This document shows, in pieces, positions 51,790 to 60,894 of a stretch of 64,000 nt of DNA; the first letter of the stretch is position 1; each line of letters opens with the position of its first letter. The stretch spans positions 904,001 through 968,000 of the forward strand of contig NZ_OY764902.1 in NCBI RefSeq assembly GCF_963668665.1, read 5' to 3'. A program made the position numbers and the translations under genes. The notes under the pieces were generated by a model that was not told the origin of the DNA, ran no database searches, and saw nothing but the letters and a program-made list of their open reading frames with translations. Source of the DNA: an uncultured Anaeromusa sp. (GTDB lineage: Bacteria; Bacillota; Negativicutes; Anaeromusales; Anaeromusaceae).

Positions 51790-51963
51790 ATGGACCAATC
51801 CTCAGAAATAGCCAAAGATCTAGTCTTGGCTCTGATCCACGAGAAGGCGCTGCGGCTGGTGCCGAGCAACACCTCCCGCCCGGAAGAAATCAACAAGTTT
51901 GCTATTGAGCAAGTAAAGGAGGCGTATAGAGAGATCTATAACATGATATCTGAAAAAGATTAA
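51790..51963 (+). CDS. Small helical protein (57 aa)
   Basis: ATG 51790 lies 9 nt after AGGAG, better than ATG 51781. MDQSSEIAKDLVLALIHEKA, then SNTSRPEEINKFAIEQVKEA. A small helical protein seen in various Firmicutes phages near the integrase. Unknown role. Confidence 0.65.
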   Translation: MDQSSEIAKDLVLALIHEKALRLVPSNTSRPEEINKFAIEQVKEAYREIYNMISEKD

Positions 51964-51988
51964 TTTTGTACAGAAAGAAAGTGACGAA

Positions 51989-52393
51989 ATGGTAAAAAAA
52001 CTAGCCCTTTTGTTCATGCTTTTCTTGCTCCCATCATTAGCCAGCGCCCAGCAAATTGACGTTCGCTTCTTAGACATCGATCAATACATAATGGCTAAAG
52101 ACAACGTAACGTTGATTGATGTCCGCTCGACTATGAGCCGTGATCGAAGCAAATTAGAAATTCCAGGAGAAGTCTGGATCAATCCTAAAAGCGGCGCCGC
52201 TCTCGATTCTTTTTTGGCATCCGCCGACAAAGACACTTCGTATGTAATTTTCTGTTCTTGTACTGATGATAATTACAGTATTCGCACAGCGCAGATATTA
52301 GCAAAGAACGGTTTTGAAAAGGTCTTTGTACTGAGAAATGGTTGGGACGTTCTCCAGAAGAACGACACCATAGAAAAAGTGGAGGTGCAATAA
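51989..52393 (+). CDS. Secreted rhodanese-like protein
   Basis: 134 aa with a signal peptide ending LASA-QQ, then a rhodanese fold (VTLIDVRSTMSRDRSKLEIP, SYVIFCSCTDDNYSIRTAQI, KNGFEKVFVLRNGWDVL). The active-site loop starts with Cys (CSCTDDNYS) but differs from classical CxxGxR, so sulfur transfer is uncertain. Exported; may alter the lysogen envelope or handle redox/sulfur. Its stop overlaps the next ATG. Confidence 0.82.
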   Translation: MVKKLALLFMLFLLPSLASAQQIDVRFLDIDQYIMAKDNVTLIDVRSTMSRDRSKLEIPGEVWINPKSGAALDSFLASADKDTSYVIFCSCTDDNYSIRTAQILAKNGFEKVFVLRNGWDVLQKNDTIEKVEVQ

Positions 52394-52674
52394 TGAAAAA
52401 GGTTTTCTTGCTCGCAGCGCTTTGTCTCTTTCTTCTTCCGGCAGTTGCATTCTGCTCCCCAACAGATGCGGTGCCTCCTTCTGATACAGCTGCGCTCCAG
52501 GTCAGCCAAGCACCGGACGCAGACCCAAACTCTATCGCTGGCATGAAAGACCCAGACCTCGTTCCGATGCAGCGCGGCTGCTGTAGCCATCACGGCGGCG
52601 TAGCGTATTGCGACGAGGAAAAAGGCCGGTATGTTTGCAATGATGGAACGTATAGCCCTACCTGCAGATGCTAA
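52393..52674 (+). CDS. Secreted Cys-rich small protein
   Basis: 93 aa from ATG 52393 after GTGGAGGTGC. Signal peptide MKKVFLLAALCLFLLPAVAF; the mature C terminus RGCCSHHGGVAYCDEEKG, CNDGTYSPTCRC has six Cys and a CCSHHGGV motif seen in other bacterial exported proteins. Coupled to the rhodanese gene. Possibly metal or thiol related. Confidence 0.75.
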   Translation: MKKVFLLAALCLFLLPAVAFCSPTDAVPPSDTAALQVSQAPDADPNSIAGMKDPDLVPMQRGCCSHHGGVAYCDEEKGRYVCNDGTYSPTCRC

Positions 52675-52685
52675 ACAAAATACTT

Positions 52686-52712
52686 AGCGGCCTTCGCTGG
52701 CCGCCTCTCTTT
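52686..52712 (+). terminator. Terminator before the integrase
   Basis: GCGGCC/GGCCGC arms followed by a T-rich tract. It insulates int from the cargo genes. Confidence 0.8.
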
Positions 52713-52725
52713 TACTCGTTTTTAC

Positions 52726-52739
52726 CGAACATACGTTTC
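52726..52739 (+). promoter_or_regulatory. LexA (SOS) box upstream of the integrase
   Basis: CGAACATACGTTTC is a perfect match to the Bacillus-type LexA consensus CGAACRNRYGTTYC, 17 bp before the integrase start codon. It should make the integrase SOS-inducible. Confidence 0.75.
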
Positions 52740-52756
52740 AAGGAGGCCTTATAATC

Positions 52757-54490
52757 ATGAAAACAGCAATCTACTGCCGTGTGTCGACGGATGACCAAGA
52801 GGCTCGCGGCACTATCGATGCCCAAGTCGAATTCGCAACAAAATACTGCGACCTCCACGAAATAGAGATAACAGCCTGGTACAAAGATGACGGCATTACC
52901 GGCACTCTCCCGCTCGAATCCCGCCCAGAAGGCTTGCGACTAATCGAAGATGCCAAAGCAGGCAAACTGGACACTCTGCTCATTTACAAACTAGACCGCT
53001 TCGGAAGATATGCTAGAATCATCCTAAACGGCGTCCACCAGCTTGAAGAACTAGGCGTGCAGGTTCGCTCTATGACTGAGCCCTTCGACACCGGCAGCCC
53101 AGCAGGCCGCTTTCTACTGACCATCCTTGCTGGCGTTGCTGACTTGGAGCGTGACAATATCCTCTCCCGCATGGCGATCGGCGCTGAGCGAGCTGCAAAG
53201 GCCGGGAAATGGCTTGGCGGGATTGTCCCCTTTGGCTACTTCGTCAACGATGGTGGTTTTCTGGAAGTCAATGAGAATAAAATGGCCGGCTGCGAAATGT
53301 CCGAAGCCGATGTGATCCGGCTGATATTCCAACTCACAGCCGAAGAAGGTATGTCCACCATACAGATCGCCGACCGCTTCAACGCTATGCAGTTGCCTAC
53401 CCGCTATGTAATTGATAATCGAAAAATCATGCGCGGCAAGCGCCAAGTTAGCACCTCAGGATATTGGCACCCGAGTCGCATTCTCTCTATCCTGCGGTCT
53501 ACCACATACAAAGGTATTCACCACTACGGCAAGCGCTCTAAAAAAGAAGTCATCTCTCGCAAGGTGCCATCCATCGTCTCAGAAGACATCTGGGAACGTG
53601 CCCAAGAAGTCATCGAAGACAACCGAATTGAATGCGTCCGCAACGCCAAACAGCAGTATTTGCTGCGGAGCTTGATTAAGTGCGGTTCCTGCGGTCTAAC
53701 ATACTGCGGAGTACCGGACGCACGTCACAACAAGCGCTATTATGCTTGCTCGGGAAAGACTAAATACCGTGGACCTATTGGAAAATGCCGCTCGAAAAAC
53801 GTTAGTGCGGAATGGCTGGAAGAGCTAGTTTGGAATGAGTGCGTTAACTTTATCCTGTCCCCTGGCGAAGCCGTGAAGAAAATCAAAGACAACCAGCCCG
53901 AGAAAGTCGACTATTCCCACGAGCTGCGCCTCGTTGAAGAAAAGCTCTCTCAAAAGCAAGACGAGCGCATGATGATCCTTGACGCCTACCGCCGGAATAT
54001 CATTTCTGAGCCGGACATGATAGTCCAAGTTTCCCGAATTAACAACGAACAGCTTTTGCTCGAACAGCATCAGGAAGAACTAAAAAAAGCCGTCGCTACT
54101 AACGACCGCTTAGATACTCAACAGAGTGAAGCTATTAAACTTTTGACTGATTTGCAGCCGAGGCTGAAAACCGGCGACCCCTTGTCTTTTGAAGAGAAAC
54201 GAGCTATTTTGAAATTGCTTATCAACGAAATTCGGATCTACACAATTGAAGATCCTGATTGCGACGAGCTGCGCCGCAAAGTGAAAGTCACGATTGATTT
54301 CTCAATAAGTCGCTGTTCGTCAAACTTGTTAACTACACGGACAGGGATTTCTGGCTGCTATCAGCAAAAACGAGGCCGGAAACGTATAATTTCCCTGGGC
54401 TCTGGCGATGGAAACGCGCCCCTCTTCCAAGGGTTGACGCAATACCTCCAGGACCTGACGCGAGAACTCAGGCAGTTCGTCAAGAAATAG
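52757..54490 (+). CDS. int: Large serine integrase; 3' end reads through attR into host DNA
   Basis: 577 aa as read here. Resolvase domain with catalytic Ser10 (YCRVSTDDQ) and [14 protein letters not shown]; recombinase domain to about residue 300; zinc ribbon about 308-345 ([25 protein letters not shown]); coiled coil about 385-450. The family normally ends near [10 protein letters not shown] (about residue 515), but no stop occurs before the core. The last 48 residues are templated by antisense comM. In the circular phage the frame continues instead into the HTH gene at 5389. SOS box and AAGGAGG site upstream. Confidence 0.95.
   Translation: MKTAIYCRVSTDDQEARGTIDAQVEFATKYCDLHEIEITAWYKDDGITGTLPLESRPEGLRLIEDAKAGKLDTLLIYKLDRFGRYARIILNGVHQLEELGVQVRSMTEPFDTGSPAGRFLLTILAGVADLERDNILSRMAIGAERAAKAGKWLGGIVPFGYFVNDGGFLEVNENKMAGCEMSEADVIRLIFQLTAEEGMSTIQIADRFNAMQLPTRYVIDNRKIMRGKRQVSTSGYWHPSRILSILRSTTYKGIHHYGKRSKKEVISRKVPSIVSEDIWERAQEVIEDNRIECVRNAKQQYLLRSLIKCGSCGLTYCGVPDARHNKRYYACSGKTKYRGPIGKCRSKNVSAEWLEELVWNECVNFILSPGEAVKKIKDNQPEKVDYSHELRLVEEKLSQKQDERMMILDAYRRNIISEPDMIVQVSRINNEQLLLEQHQEELKKAVATNDRLDTQQSEAIKLLTDLQPRLKTGDPLSFEEKRAILKLLINEIRIYTIEDPDCDELRRKVKVTIDFSISRCSSNLLTTRTGISGCYQQKRGRKRIISLGSGDGNAPLFQGLTQYLQDLTRELRQFVKK
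54336..54343. repeat. attR core (CACGGACA)
   Basis: Second copy of the 8-bp core; phage on the left, comM on the right. In phage DNA, CTGTTCG (54313-54319) and CGACAG (5408-5413) stand at similar distances from the core and may be arms of the attP inverted repeat. Confidence 0.88.
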
Positions 54491-55396
54491 TACGCCGCGA
54501 TGACTTAGGGTAATTTCTCCCGGACGCGGCACCGAACCGCCGCCTACCAAGCCAGCCATCGAGATCGTATGATGGGGCTGCCTGAAGGGGCGTTGTTGAA
54601 CAAGACCGGCTTCTCGCGGCAGTAACCCTGCAATACTATAAATGCGAGTTACTTCCAGCGCTTCCTCTGGCGTAAGCGTCGGCAAAATGGAAGGAAGCCG
54701 CCGCGCCAGCATCGTTTTGCCGGTTCCTGGCGGGCCGCTTAATAAAACATTGTGTTTACCGGCCGCCGCAATCTCTAAAGCTCGTTTCGCGCCTTGCTGC
54801 CCTTGTACTTCGGCAAAATCCCCTCCAGCCAACACAGGAGACATGCTTTGAGCCATCTCTGCCGCATCCGCCGGCAGCAACAGCTTTTTCTTTTGCAAAT
54901 GCTCCATCAATGCCTGTAAGGAAGCTACGCCAAAAGCCTGTACGCCAGTTACCAGCGCCGCCTCCTGCAAATTCTCCTGCGGCACATATACCGTCTGGAT
55001 TCCCGCCTTGCGGCAGGCGTCTACCATTGCTAAAACACCCGGCACAGGGCGCACCAAGCCCTCAAGAGACAGCTCGCCCATCGAAACAATGCCGCGAATA
55101 TCGTCCGGCTGCAGCTGCCCGGTTCCCGCTAAAAGCCCTAAGGCTAGCGGCAAATCCAAAGCAGCCCCTTCTTTACGCATATCCGCAGGCGCCAAATTGG
55201 CCGTAATGCGCCGCGCCGGAAATTCAAAACCAGCGTTCCGCACCGCCGCCCTCACTCTCTCCCTAGCCTCTCGTACCGCCGTGTCCGCCAAGCCGACAAT
55301 TTCAAAGGCAGGCAGCCCATTTGATAAATCCACCTCGACGGTAATAGGCACGCCCTCAATACCGCAGGTGGCGCAACCAAAAGTTTGCGCGTACAA
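54336..55396 (-). pseudogene. comM: comM 5' fragment, interrupted by the prophage
   Basis: TTG start at 55396 after a G-octet (ATG 55414 also possible). [40 protein letters not shown], Walker [15 protein letters not shown] and Walker [14 protein letters not shown] are clear ComM features. After NPCPC the integrated frame ends at once in phage DNA (CPCS, stop at 54329). The AAA+ module thus lacks sensor 2 and the C-terminal domain, so ComM is presumably inactive in the lysogen. Confidence 0.93.
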
Positions 55397-55469
55397 AACA
55401 CATCCCCCCCCCATGCGAGAAGCCGGCTCTCCGTCTGTTGACGTAGAGCCGGCCTTGCTGTATTTGCCC

Positions 55470-55829
55470 CTACATGCCAAAAGCATTGGGTATATGATGA
55501 ATCACCGGAGCTTCTTCTTGCTGCAGCACTTCAATTACATCCATGCGGCAGGCCGCTTCGGTCAAACCCTTTTGCAGCAGCCACAGCTGCGCCGTGCGCA
55601 GCAATTTCCGCTGTTTGCCCCAAGTAACAGCCTCCGCCGGACTGCCATATCCAGCGCTGTGTCTTGCTTTTACTTCTACAAAAACGATGATGCGTCCCTG
55701 GCGGGCAATAATATCTATTTCCCCCATCGGACAACGAAAGCGTCGCTCTAAAATAACATAGCCTTCCTTGGCCAGCCAGTCAGCCGCACATTCTTCGCCG
55801 GATAAACCAAAGGCCAGATGCCGGGCCAT
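55470..55829 (-). CDS. yraN: YraN/UPF0102 nuclease-like protein
   Basis: 119 aa from ATG 55829. [40 protein letters not shown] and [20 protein letters not shown] show the GE(I/L)D…EVK residues of the PD-(D/E)XK UPF0102 family. Directly upstream of comM, the usual order. Biochemical role still unclear in the family. Confidence 0.93.
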   Translation of the reverse strand: MARHLAFGLSGEECAADWLAKEGYVILERRFRCPMGEIDIIARQGRIIVFVEVKARHSAGYGSPAEAVTWGKQRKLLRTAQLWLLQKGLTEAACRMDVIEVLQQEEAPVIHHIPNAFGM

Positions 55830-55830
55830 C

Positions 55831-56145
55831 TCACGCTCTCCGCCGGCCAAGGCGCTGGTCTACGCGGTAAACGTAGGCTAATACTTCAGCCACAGCCTGA
55901 TATAGTTCCGCAGGAATTTCCCGGTCCAAATGCACTGCCATCAGCATCGCCGTAAGTGTTTTGTTCTGATAAACCGGCACGCCATGACGGCGGGCTGTAT
56001 CCAAAATTTGCTCGGCCAAATAGCCGGCTCCTTTAGCAACCACTTTCGGCGCCGTCGTAACGCCGGCTTCATAGCGCATGGCAATAGCTTGACGCCGTTG
56101 GATCTCCTCTTTTTTTAGATCGTCTTCGCCTATCTTGCCGTTCAT
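55831..56145 (-). CDS. FlhB C-terminal-domain-like protein
   Basis: 104 aa. QAIAMRYEAGVTTAPKVVAK, GAGYLAEQILDTARRHGVPV and YQNKTLTAMLMAVHLDREIP are typical of stand-alone FlhB/EscU-type cytoplasmic domains, without the NPTH self-cleavage motif. Common in this rnhB-yraN neighbourhood of Firmicutes. May interact with the flagellar export gate. Confidence 0.9.
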   Translation of the reverse strand: MNGKIGEDDLKKEEIQRRQAIAMRYEAGVTTAPKVVAKGAGYLAEQILDTARRHGVPVYQNKTLTAMLMAVHLDREIPAELYQAVAEVLAYVYRVDQRLGRRRA

Positions 56146-56930
56146 CGCGCATCCCTCCCCGCCAGCATCGAGCGAATGGGCTCAAAGGTTTTCCGGTGAA
56201 TCGGCGATGGCCCCAATTTTTGCAGCGCCGCCATATGCTCCGCCGTACCGTATCCCTTGTGTTCCCTCAATGAATATCCCGGATATTGTTCATCCAGTTT
56301 CGCCAGCAGCCGATCTCGCTCCACTTTAGCCACAATAGAAGCCGCTGCGATGGAAGCGCTCAAGGCGTCCCCATGAATCAGCGCCTGACAAGGAATGTCT
56401 AAACGCTTTAAGTCCACCGCATCAGCCAGGATCGCCTGCGGCGCCGGCTGCAACTGGCGCACCGCCCGTTCCATCCCCCGTACCGTAGCCTGATAAATAT
56501 TATACTGATCAATTTCCTCCGGTTCCACCCATACCAGCGAAATTGCCAGAGCCTGTCTCTGGACTTCCTCATACAGCCTGTCCCGCTGCAAGGGGGACAG
56601 CTTTTTGGAATCATTAATGCCTATTATTAAGCAGTCTGAAGGCAAAATAACAGCAGCAACCGCCACCGGGCCAGCTAGCGGTCCCCGGCCTGCTTCATCA
56701 ACGCCGCAGATACGCTCTATGCCTTTTTGACGCCAAAGGCGCTCGTAACGGCCCATTTCATAAAGCCTGTCTTGTTCTTCCTGCTGACGTTGCATACGAC
56801 GCTCCCGCGCGGTTAAAAGCTGCTGGACGCCTTTACGAGGATCGGCTTGCAGTTCTGCAAATACCTGCGCATTAATTTCCTCCGCCTGCAACAATTCGCG
56901 AATTTCCGTAATCGTTTTTTTCTGCGTCAT
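56142..56930 (-). CDS. rnhB: Ribonuclease HII
   Basis: 262 aa from ATG 56930 after GGAAGGAATGGCAG. The catalytic region ICGVDEAGRGPLAGPVAVAA, INDSKKLSPLQRDRLYE, ILADAVDLKRLDIPCQALIH, GDALSASIAAASIVAKVERD is complete. The N-terminal extension of about 70 helical residues is typical of Firmicutes RnhB. Removes RNA from RNA-DNA hybrids. Confidence 0.96.
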   Translation of the reverse strand: MTQKKTITEIRELLQAEEINAQVFAELQADPRKGVQQLLTARERRMQRQQEEQDRLYEMGRYERLWRQKGIERICGVDEAGRGPLAGPVAVAAVILPSDCLIIGINDSKKLSPLQRDRLYEEVQRQALAISLVWVEPEEIDQYNIYQATVRGMERAVRQLQPAPQAILADAVDLKRLDIPCQALIHGDALSASIAAASIVAKVERDRLLAKLDEQYPGYSLREHKGYGTAEHMAALQKLGPSPIHRKTFEPIRSMLAGRDAR

Positions 56931-57021
56931 CTGCCATTCCTTCCTGCCGCGCCGCCTTCGCGCTGTTTTATGTATCATTTCTATTTTCTTCGGGTAATTC
57001 CTTTTTGCCTAGACCTAAGAA

Positions 57022-57052
57022 AAAAAGAAAAACCGCAAAAGCGGTTTTTCTC
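57022..57052 (-). terminator. Terminator after rbgA
   Basis: AAAAACCGC/GCGGTTTTT hairpin, with long U run on the minus strand. Divides the cluster into two transcription units. Confidence 0.85.
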
Positions 57053-57055
57053 CTA

Positions 57056-57946
57056 TTATTCTGCCGGTAATTCCGTTGGCTGCTCTTGTAAAGGCGGATA
57101 CTCCAGGGTCAATCTGCCTAGCTTACCATCCCGCAGTTCGCCCAAAACAATGCGCCTCGTTTTTTCCAAATCCACTACGCCGCCGGCTCGCAGACAGCCC
57201 CGCCGCACAGCAATTTGACGCAGAAGTTCTTCGGTGTCGGGAGGTAAAGGCAATTCTAGTTTATAACGTTCCGCCAGAAACTGCGGCTGATGCTCCCGCA
57301 TCCAACCCAGGAAATGATCGATTACCAGTTCCATATCATAGACATCGTCGTTCAAAGCTCCGGTCAAAGCCAGCAAGATAGCAATATCCTGATCATCCAT
57401 ACGCGGCCACAGCACTCCAGGCATATCCAAGAGTTCCACGGACTTGCCGATTTTCAGCCATTGCTGTCCTCGAGTAACACCCGCTTTGTCCCCGGTCCGA
57501 ACGGTAGCTACTCCCAAAAGGCGATTAATCAAGGAAGATTTCCCTACGTTGGGCACTCCCAAAATCATCGCCCGCACCGGATGGTTCCGTATGCCTTTAG
57601 CCGCCAGCTTTTGCACTTTGGCTGCGCCAGCCTCTTCAATGCGATGGATAAAGGGCTTAATATTCTTCTTGCCGGAAGAATCCAAGGCAATCGCCGTAAA
57701 TCCTTGCGTCTTGAAATACCGCAGCCACTCTTCCGTTAACGCCGGGTCCGCCAAGTCCGCCTTGTTCAAAACGATAAGGCGTTGTTTCCCTACAGTCCAT
57801 TCCGTCAGCAACGGATTAGCGCTGCCTCTTGGAATACGGGCGTCCAGCAATTCTACCACTACGTCCACTAGTTTCAACTGCTCTCGGATGACCCTGTGCG
57901 CCTTGGCCATATGCCCTGGGAACCAATGAATATGTCTTTGTTTCAT
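57056..57946 (-). CDS. rbgA: Ribosome biogenesis GTPase RbgA (YlqF)
   Basis: 296 aa. IHWFPGHMAKAHRVIREQLK, DARIPRGSANPLL, LNKADL (G4), GVPNVGKSSLINRL (G1) and DMPGVLWPR (G3) appear in the circularly permuted order G4-G1-G3 of YlqF. Needed for late 50S subunit assembly. Downstream of lepB. Confidence 0.97.
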   Translation of the reverse strand: MKQRHIHWFPGHMAKAHRVIREQLKLVDVVVELLDARIPRGSANPLLTEWTVGKQRLIVLNKADLADPALTEEWLRYFKTQGFTAIALDSSGKKNIKPFIHRIEEAGAAKVQKLAAKGIRNHPVRAMILGVPNVGKSSLINRLLGVATVRTGDKAGVTRGQQWLKIGKSVELLDMPGVLWPRMDDQDIAILLALTGALNDDVYDMELVIDHFLGWMREHQPQFLAERYKLELPLPPDTEELLRQIAVRRGCLRAGGVVDLEKTRRIVLGELRDGKLGRLTLEYPPLQEQPTELPAE

Positions 57947-57971
57947 GAAATCCTCCGCGTTTTTAACGCTC

Positions 57972-58499
57972 TTAAGGCAGTTGTTTCAACTGATCCAAAG
58001 GCCAAAACACCATAATCGCCTTGCCTTTTACCATATCCAAGGAAACAAAGCCTACATCGCGGAAACGGCTGTCCTCCGAATTGTTCCGATTGTCGCCCAT
58101 CACAAAGATATGGCCTTCCGGCACGGTAGACAAAGGATAAGAACCACGCGTCTTCTCTAAAATGTACTCTTCATTTTGCAACTGACCGTTGACAAACACC
58201 CGGCCATCCTTAATTTCAATCGTATCGCCTGCAACGGCAATAACGCGCTTGATGAAATCACGACTGGGGTCCCGCGGATAACGGAAAACAATAACCTCGC
58301 CTTTGGCGGGTTGTTGAAAGCGATAAATGAATTTATTGACCACCAGGCGTTCGCTATTAATCAACGTAGGACGCATAGACGGTCCTTCGACTAAATACAG
58401 TTCAACGATAAAATAACGAATAAAAAAAGCAAGTATCAACGCAATAGCGATTGATACAACCCAGTCTTTGATTTCTTGTCCTAGTTTGCTTTGGCTCAT
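57972..58499 (-). CDS. lepB: Signal peptidase I
   Basis: 175 aa from ATG 58499. One N-terminal membrane helix, then VEGPSMRPTL (catalytic Ser), RDFIKRVIAVAGDTIEIKDG (catalytic Lys), and VFVMGDNRNNSEDSRFRDVG-like box E. Cleaves signal peptides outside the membrane. Confidence 0.96.
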   Translation of the reverse strand: MSQSKLGQEIKDWVVSIAIALILAFFIRYFIVELYLVEGPSMRPTLINSERLVVNKFIYRFQQPAKGEVIVFRYPRDPSRDFIKRVIAVAGDTIEIKDGRVFVNGQLQNEEYILEKTRGSYPLSTVPEGHIFVMGDNRNNSEDSRFRDVGFVSLDMVKGKAIMVFWPLDQLKQLP

Positions 58500-58555
58500 T
58501 TTCCACAAACCCCCATTCGAAGCCTCTGACCGTATACCTAGTTAATATTTACGAT

Positions 58556-58589
58556 GAAAAAAGGGGACTGCTGCCAGTCCCCTTTTCGT
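58556..58589 (-). terminator. Terminator after rplS
   Basis: AAGGGGACTGG/CCAGTCCCCTT-type stem with U run on the minus strand. Confidence 0.85.
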
Positions 58590-58592
58590 CGC

Positions 58593-58934
58593 TTAGCGTC
58601 TTTCTCTGATACGCGCTGCTTTACCGCGCAGATTGCGCAGATAGTACAGTTTGGCGCGACGGACAATACCGCGGCGCACTACTTCGATCCGCTCCAAACG
58701 GGGCGAATGCACCGGGAAAGTACGTTCCACACCTACATTGTAGGAAATGCGGCGAACGGTGAAAGTCTCACGCACGCCAGTACCTTTACGATGAATGACA
58801 ACGCCTTCAAAAACCTGGACACGTTCACGAGTACCCTCGACAACTTTTACGTGGGCACGGACAGTGTCTCCTGGTTTAAAATCAGGGATGTCGGTACGGA
58901 GTTGTTCTTTTTCCAAAGCTTCAATGAGATTCAT
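58593..58934 (-). CDS. rplS: Ribosomal protein L19
   Basis: 113 aa from ATG 58934 after [75 protein letters not shown] and [20 protein letters not shown] are complete. It has its own promoter and about 65 nt of leader, which may fold as an L19-type autoregulatory leader. Confidence 0.98.
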   Translation of the reverse strand: MNLIEALEKEQLRTDIPDFKPGDTVRAHVKVVEGTRERVQVFEGVVIHRKGTGVRETFTVRRISYNVGVERTFPVHSPRLERIEVVRRGIVRRAKLYYLRNLRGKAARIRERR

Positions 58935-59004
58935 GGGTTTTCCTCCTTCATTAAGACGTTCGTATCCTGCTTTAGGTATAGAGGACCGCCTTATAAACAT
59001 TAAA

Positions 59005-59033
59005 ATTATATCATCTTCCCCGAGTTAACTCAA
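59005..59033 (-). promoter_or_regulatory. Promoter of rplS-lepB-rbgA
   Basis: Minus strand TTGAGT (59028-59033), 17 bp, TATAAT (59005-59010). Confidence 0.78.
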
Positions 59034-59041
59034 GAAAAAAA

Positions 59042-59641
59042 TTAATCCTCACGCGCACTTTCAGCTTCATACCAAGCTTCGCCCAGCAAGCGGTCCAAAA
59101 TGATAGCCACCGCCGAACGCACCGGCAGATGATTGTATTCGCCTGGCCCGTAAATTGGCTCTAAGATTGCGTCAAAACGGCTCATCGTTTCCGCCTCAAT
59201 ACCCCAGCCGGTACCAAATAAAATCAGCCATGGTTGCGCCTCCTGCTGCAGCTTGCTGCGCATCGTTCGATAGGAAATGCTGTTGGGATATACCCGCGCG
59301 TCGGTAGTAACAATCAACGGCCGCTGTCCTTCGGCTTCCTCAATGCGCTTGCACGCCTCTTCAATCGAAGCAGCCAGCTCTAGAACTTGAAAGGCTTCCT
59401 TGCGGTCCGGGTTGTATTCACTGCCGTAACCATCCCGCCAATAGCCAATAATGTCTTGTACAAGGCGAGCTTGGCTCTCGTGAGGATGAATGACAAAATA
59501 ACGCGCTACATCATAGGTCCGGCAGGTCCTGGCCAAATCATGGACGTCAAAATTGGTTACCGCCGTAGCTACTACATCCATATTCCGGTTGTAAATCGGA
59601 TAATGCACCAGACCTACATAAACCTTTGCTTTTTCCTTCAT
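59042..59641 (-). CDS. SPOUT-type RNA methyltransferase, COG4752-like
   Basis: 199 aa. [53 protein letters not shown] and [20 protein letters not shown] show the trefoil-knot pattern of TrmD-like C domains. Always beside trmD in Firmicutes; RNA target not established. Overlaps trmD by 4 nt. Confidence 0.88.
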   Translation of the reverse strand: MKEKAKVYVGLVHYPIYNRNMDVVATAVTNFDVHDLARTCRTYDVARYFVIHPHESQARLVQDIIGYWRDGYGSEYNPDRKEAFQVLELAASIEEACKRIEEAEGQRPLIVTTDARVYPNSISYRTMRSKLQQEAQPWLILFGTGWGIEAETMSRFDAILEPIYGPGEYNHLPVRSAVAIILDRLLGEAWYEAESARED

Positions 59642-60375
59642 GACTCTTCCTCCTCGACTTCCGCCAGCAGTTTCGCGTCCGCCTTTTCCAGTTCGCGCCC
59701 TGTTAACAGATCAGGCCGCCGCTTCCAGGTATTGCGCAGCGCTTCTTTGCGCCGCCACCGCTGGATTTTCGCATGATCACCGCTGACAAGCACCTCTGGC
59801 ACCTCCCAGCCGTTAAAACTGCGCGGCCGTGTATACTGCGGGTACTCCAAAAGACCATCATAAAAGGAATCATGCGGCGCCGAATCGCAGGAACCCAGCA
59901 CACCGGGCACTAAGCGCGCCACAGCATCCGCCACAACCATTGCCGGCAGTTCGCCCCCTGTGAGCACATAATCGCCGATCGAAATGACTTCATCCACCAC
60001 ATGTTGGCGAACGCGTTCGTCAATACCTTCATAATGGCCGCATACCAAAATAAGATGCTCCTCCTTGGCCAGTTCCAACGCCTTGGCCTGGGAAAAAGGA
60101 GTCCCCCCTGGACACATGAGCAAGACGCGCCCTGCGCCGCTTTCCTTGGCAGACTGCACAGCCCGATAAATGGGATCTGGCTTCATCACCATCCCCGCGC
60201 CGCCGCCAAAGGGCGTATCATCTACAATACGATGCTTATCTAAGGCAAAGTCCCGGGGATTAATGTGGGAAAAGGAAAGCAGGCCCGCGTCGCGGGCCCG
60301 TTTCAAAATGCTATGCTCCAAAGGCGCAAACATCTCTGGAAAGAGAGACACAAAGGAAAAATGCAGCGAATTCAT
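59638..60375 (-). CDS. trmD: tRNA (guanine-37-N1)-methyltransferase
   Basis: 245 aa from ATG 60375 after [75 protein letters not shown] and [20 protein letters not shown] are canonical TrmD. Methylates G37 to prevent frameshifting. Confidence 0.97.
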   Translation of the reverse strand: MNSLHFSFVSLFPEMFAPLEHSILKRARDAGLLSFSHINPRDFALDKHRIVDDTPFGGGAGMVMKPDPIYRAVQSAKESGAGRVLLMCPGGTPFSQAKALELAKEEHLILVCGHYEGIDERVRQHVVDEVISIGDYVLTGGELPAMVVADAVARLVPGVLGSCDSAPHDSFYDGLLEYPQYTRPRSFNGWEVPEVLVSGDHAKIQRWRRKEALRNTWKRRPDLLTGRELEKADAKLLAEVEEEES

Positions 60376-60887
60376 TCCCATACCTCCTGCAAGCGTACAC
60401 GCATTAGACCTTCTTGCAAAGAAATCTCGGAAACTACGCTTTTAAGAGCCGGCACCAACACGTCTTGGCTGCGTCCAGCTTGACGCACCACATACACATC
60501 GTTGCTGCCCGTCTCCAAGATCTGCACGATTTCTCCCAATTCTTCGCCGGTTCGCTCATCAACCACCCGAAGTCCCAGGATATCAGCCGTATAGTATTGC
60601 CCTGCCGCTAAAGGAACCGCATCTTTACGGTCAATATACAGTTGCTGCCCCCGCAGCTTCTCAGCGGCTTCAATCGTGTCTACGCCTTGAAAATGCAACA
60701 AAGCTAAGCCTTTATGCACACTAGCGCGCTCCAAGGTCAAAACAGCGCCGCTATGCATAAATACGCACTTCAAGGCAGCAAAGCGGTCCGCCCGATCGGT
60801 CAGGGGGCTAACACGAACATCACCCCGCACGCCGTGCGGGGCAATAATCTGACCGACCAATATACGGTTAGTCTCTTTCATGGTCAT
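60372..60887 (-). CDS. rimM: Ribosome maturation factor RimM
   Basis: 171 aa. [20 protein letters not shown] in the N domain and [20 protein letters not shown] in the PRC-barrel C domain. Helps 30S head maturation. Overlaps trmD by 4 nt. Confidence 0.96.
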   Translation of the reverse strand: MTMKETNRILVGQIIAPHGVRGDVRVSPLTDRADRFAALKCVFMHSGAVLTLERASVHKGLALLHFQGVDTIEAAEKLRGQQLYIDRKDAVPLAAGQYYTADILGLRVVDERTGEELGEIVQILETGSNDVYVVRQAGRSQDVLVPALKSVVSEISLQEGLMRVRLQEVWE

Positions 60888-60894
60888 CTTGGTC

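Larger units (their letters stand above)
5381..54343. mobile_element. Intact temperate phage (contractile tail) integrated in comM
   Basis: Bounded by direct repeats, with the serine integrase at the right end. It carries full sets of lysogeny, recombination, replication, packaging, head, tail and lysis genes. Head genes resemble Mu-type modules (DUF935 portal, Mu-F, Mu-I protease, DUF1320, virion morphogenesis). Tail genes resemble P2/PBSX (sheath, tube, frameshifted chaperone, LysM hub protein, gpD, gpV, gp25, J). Excision length between cores is 48,955 bp. No structural gene looks broken, so the phage may be inducible. Confidence 0.95.

Noticed and set aside
5389..54335. Mu-like transposable phage
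   Set aside because: Head genes resemble Mu, but there are no MuA/MuB transposition genes, and the phage has a serine integrase with att cores in comM.
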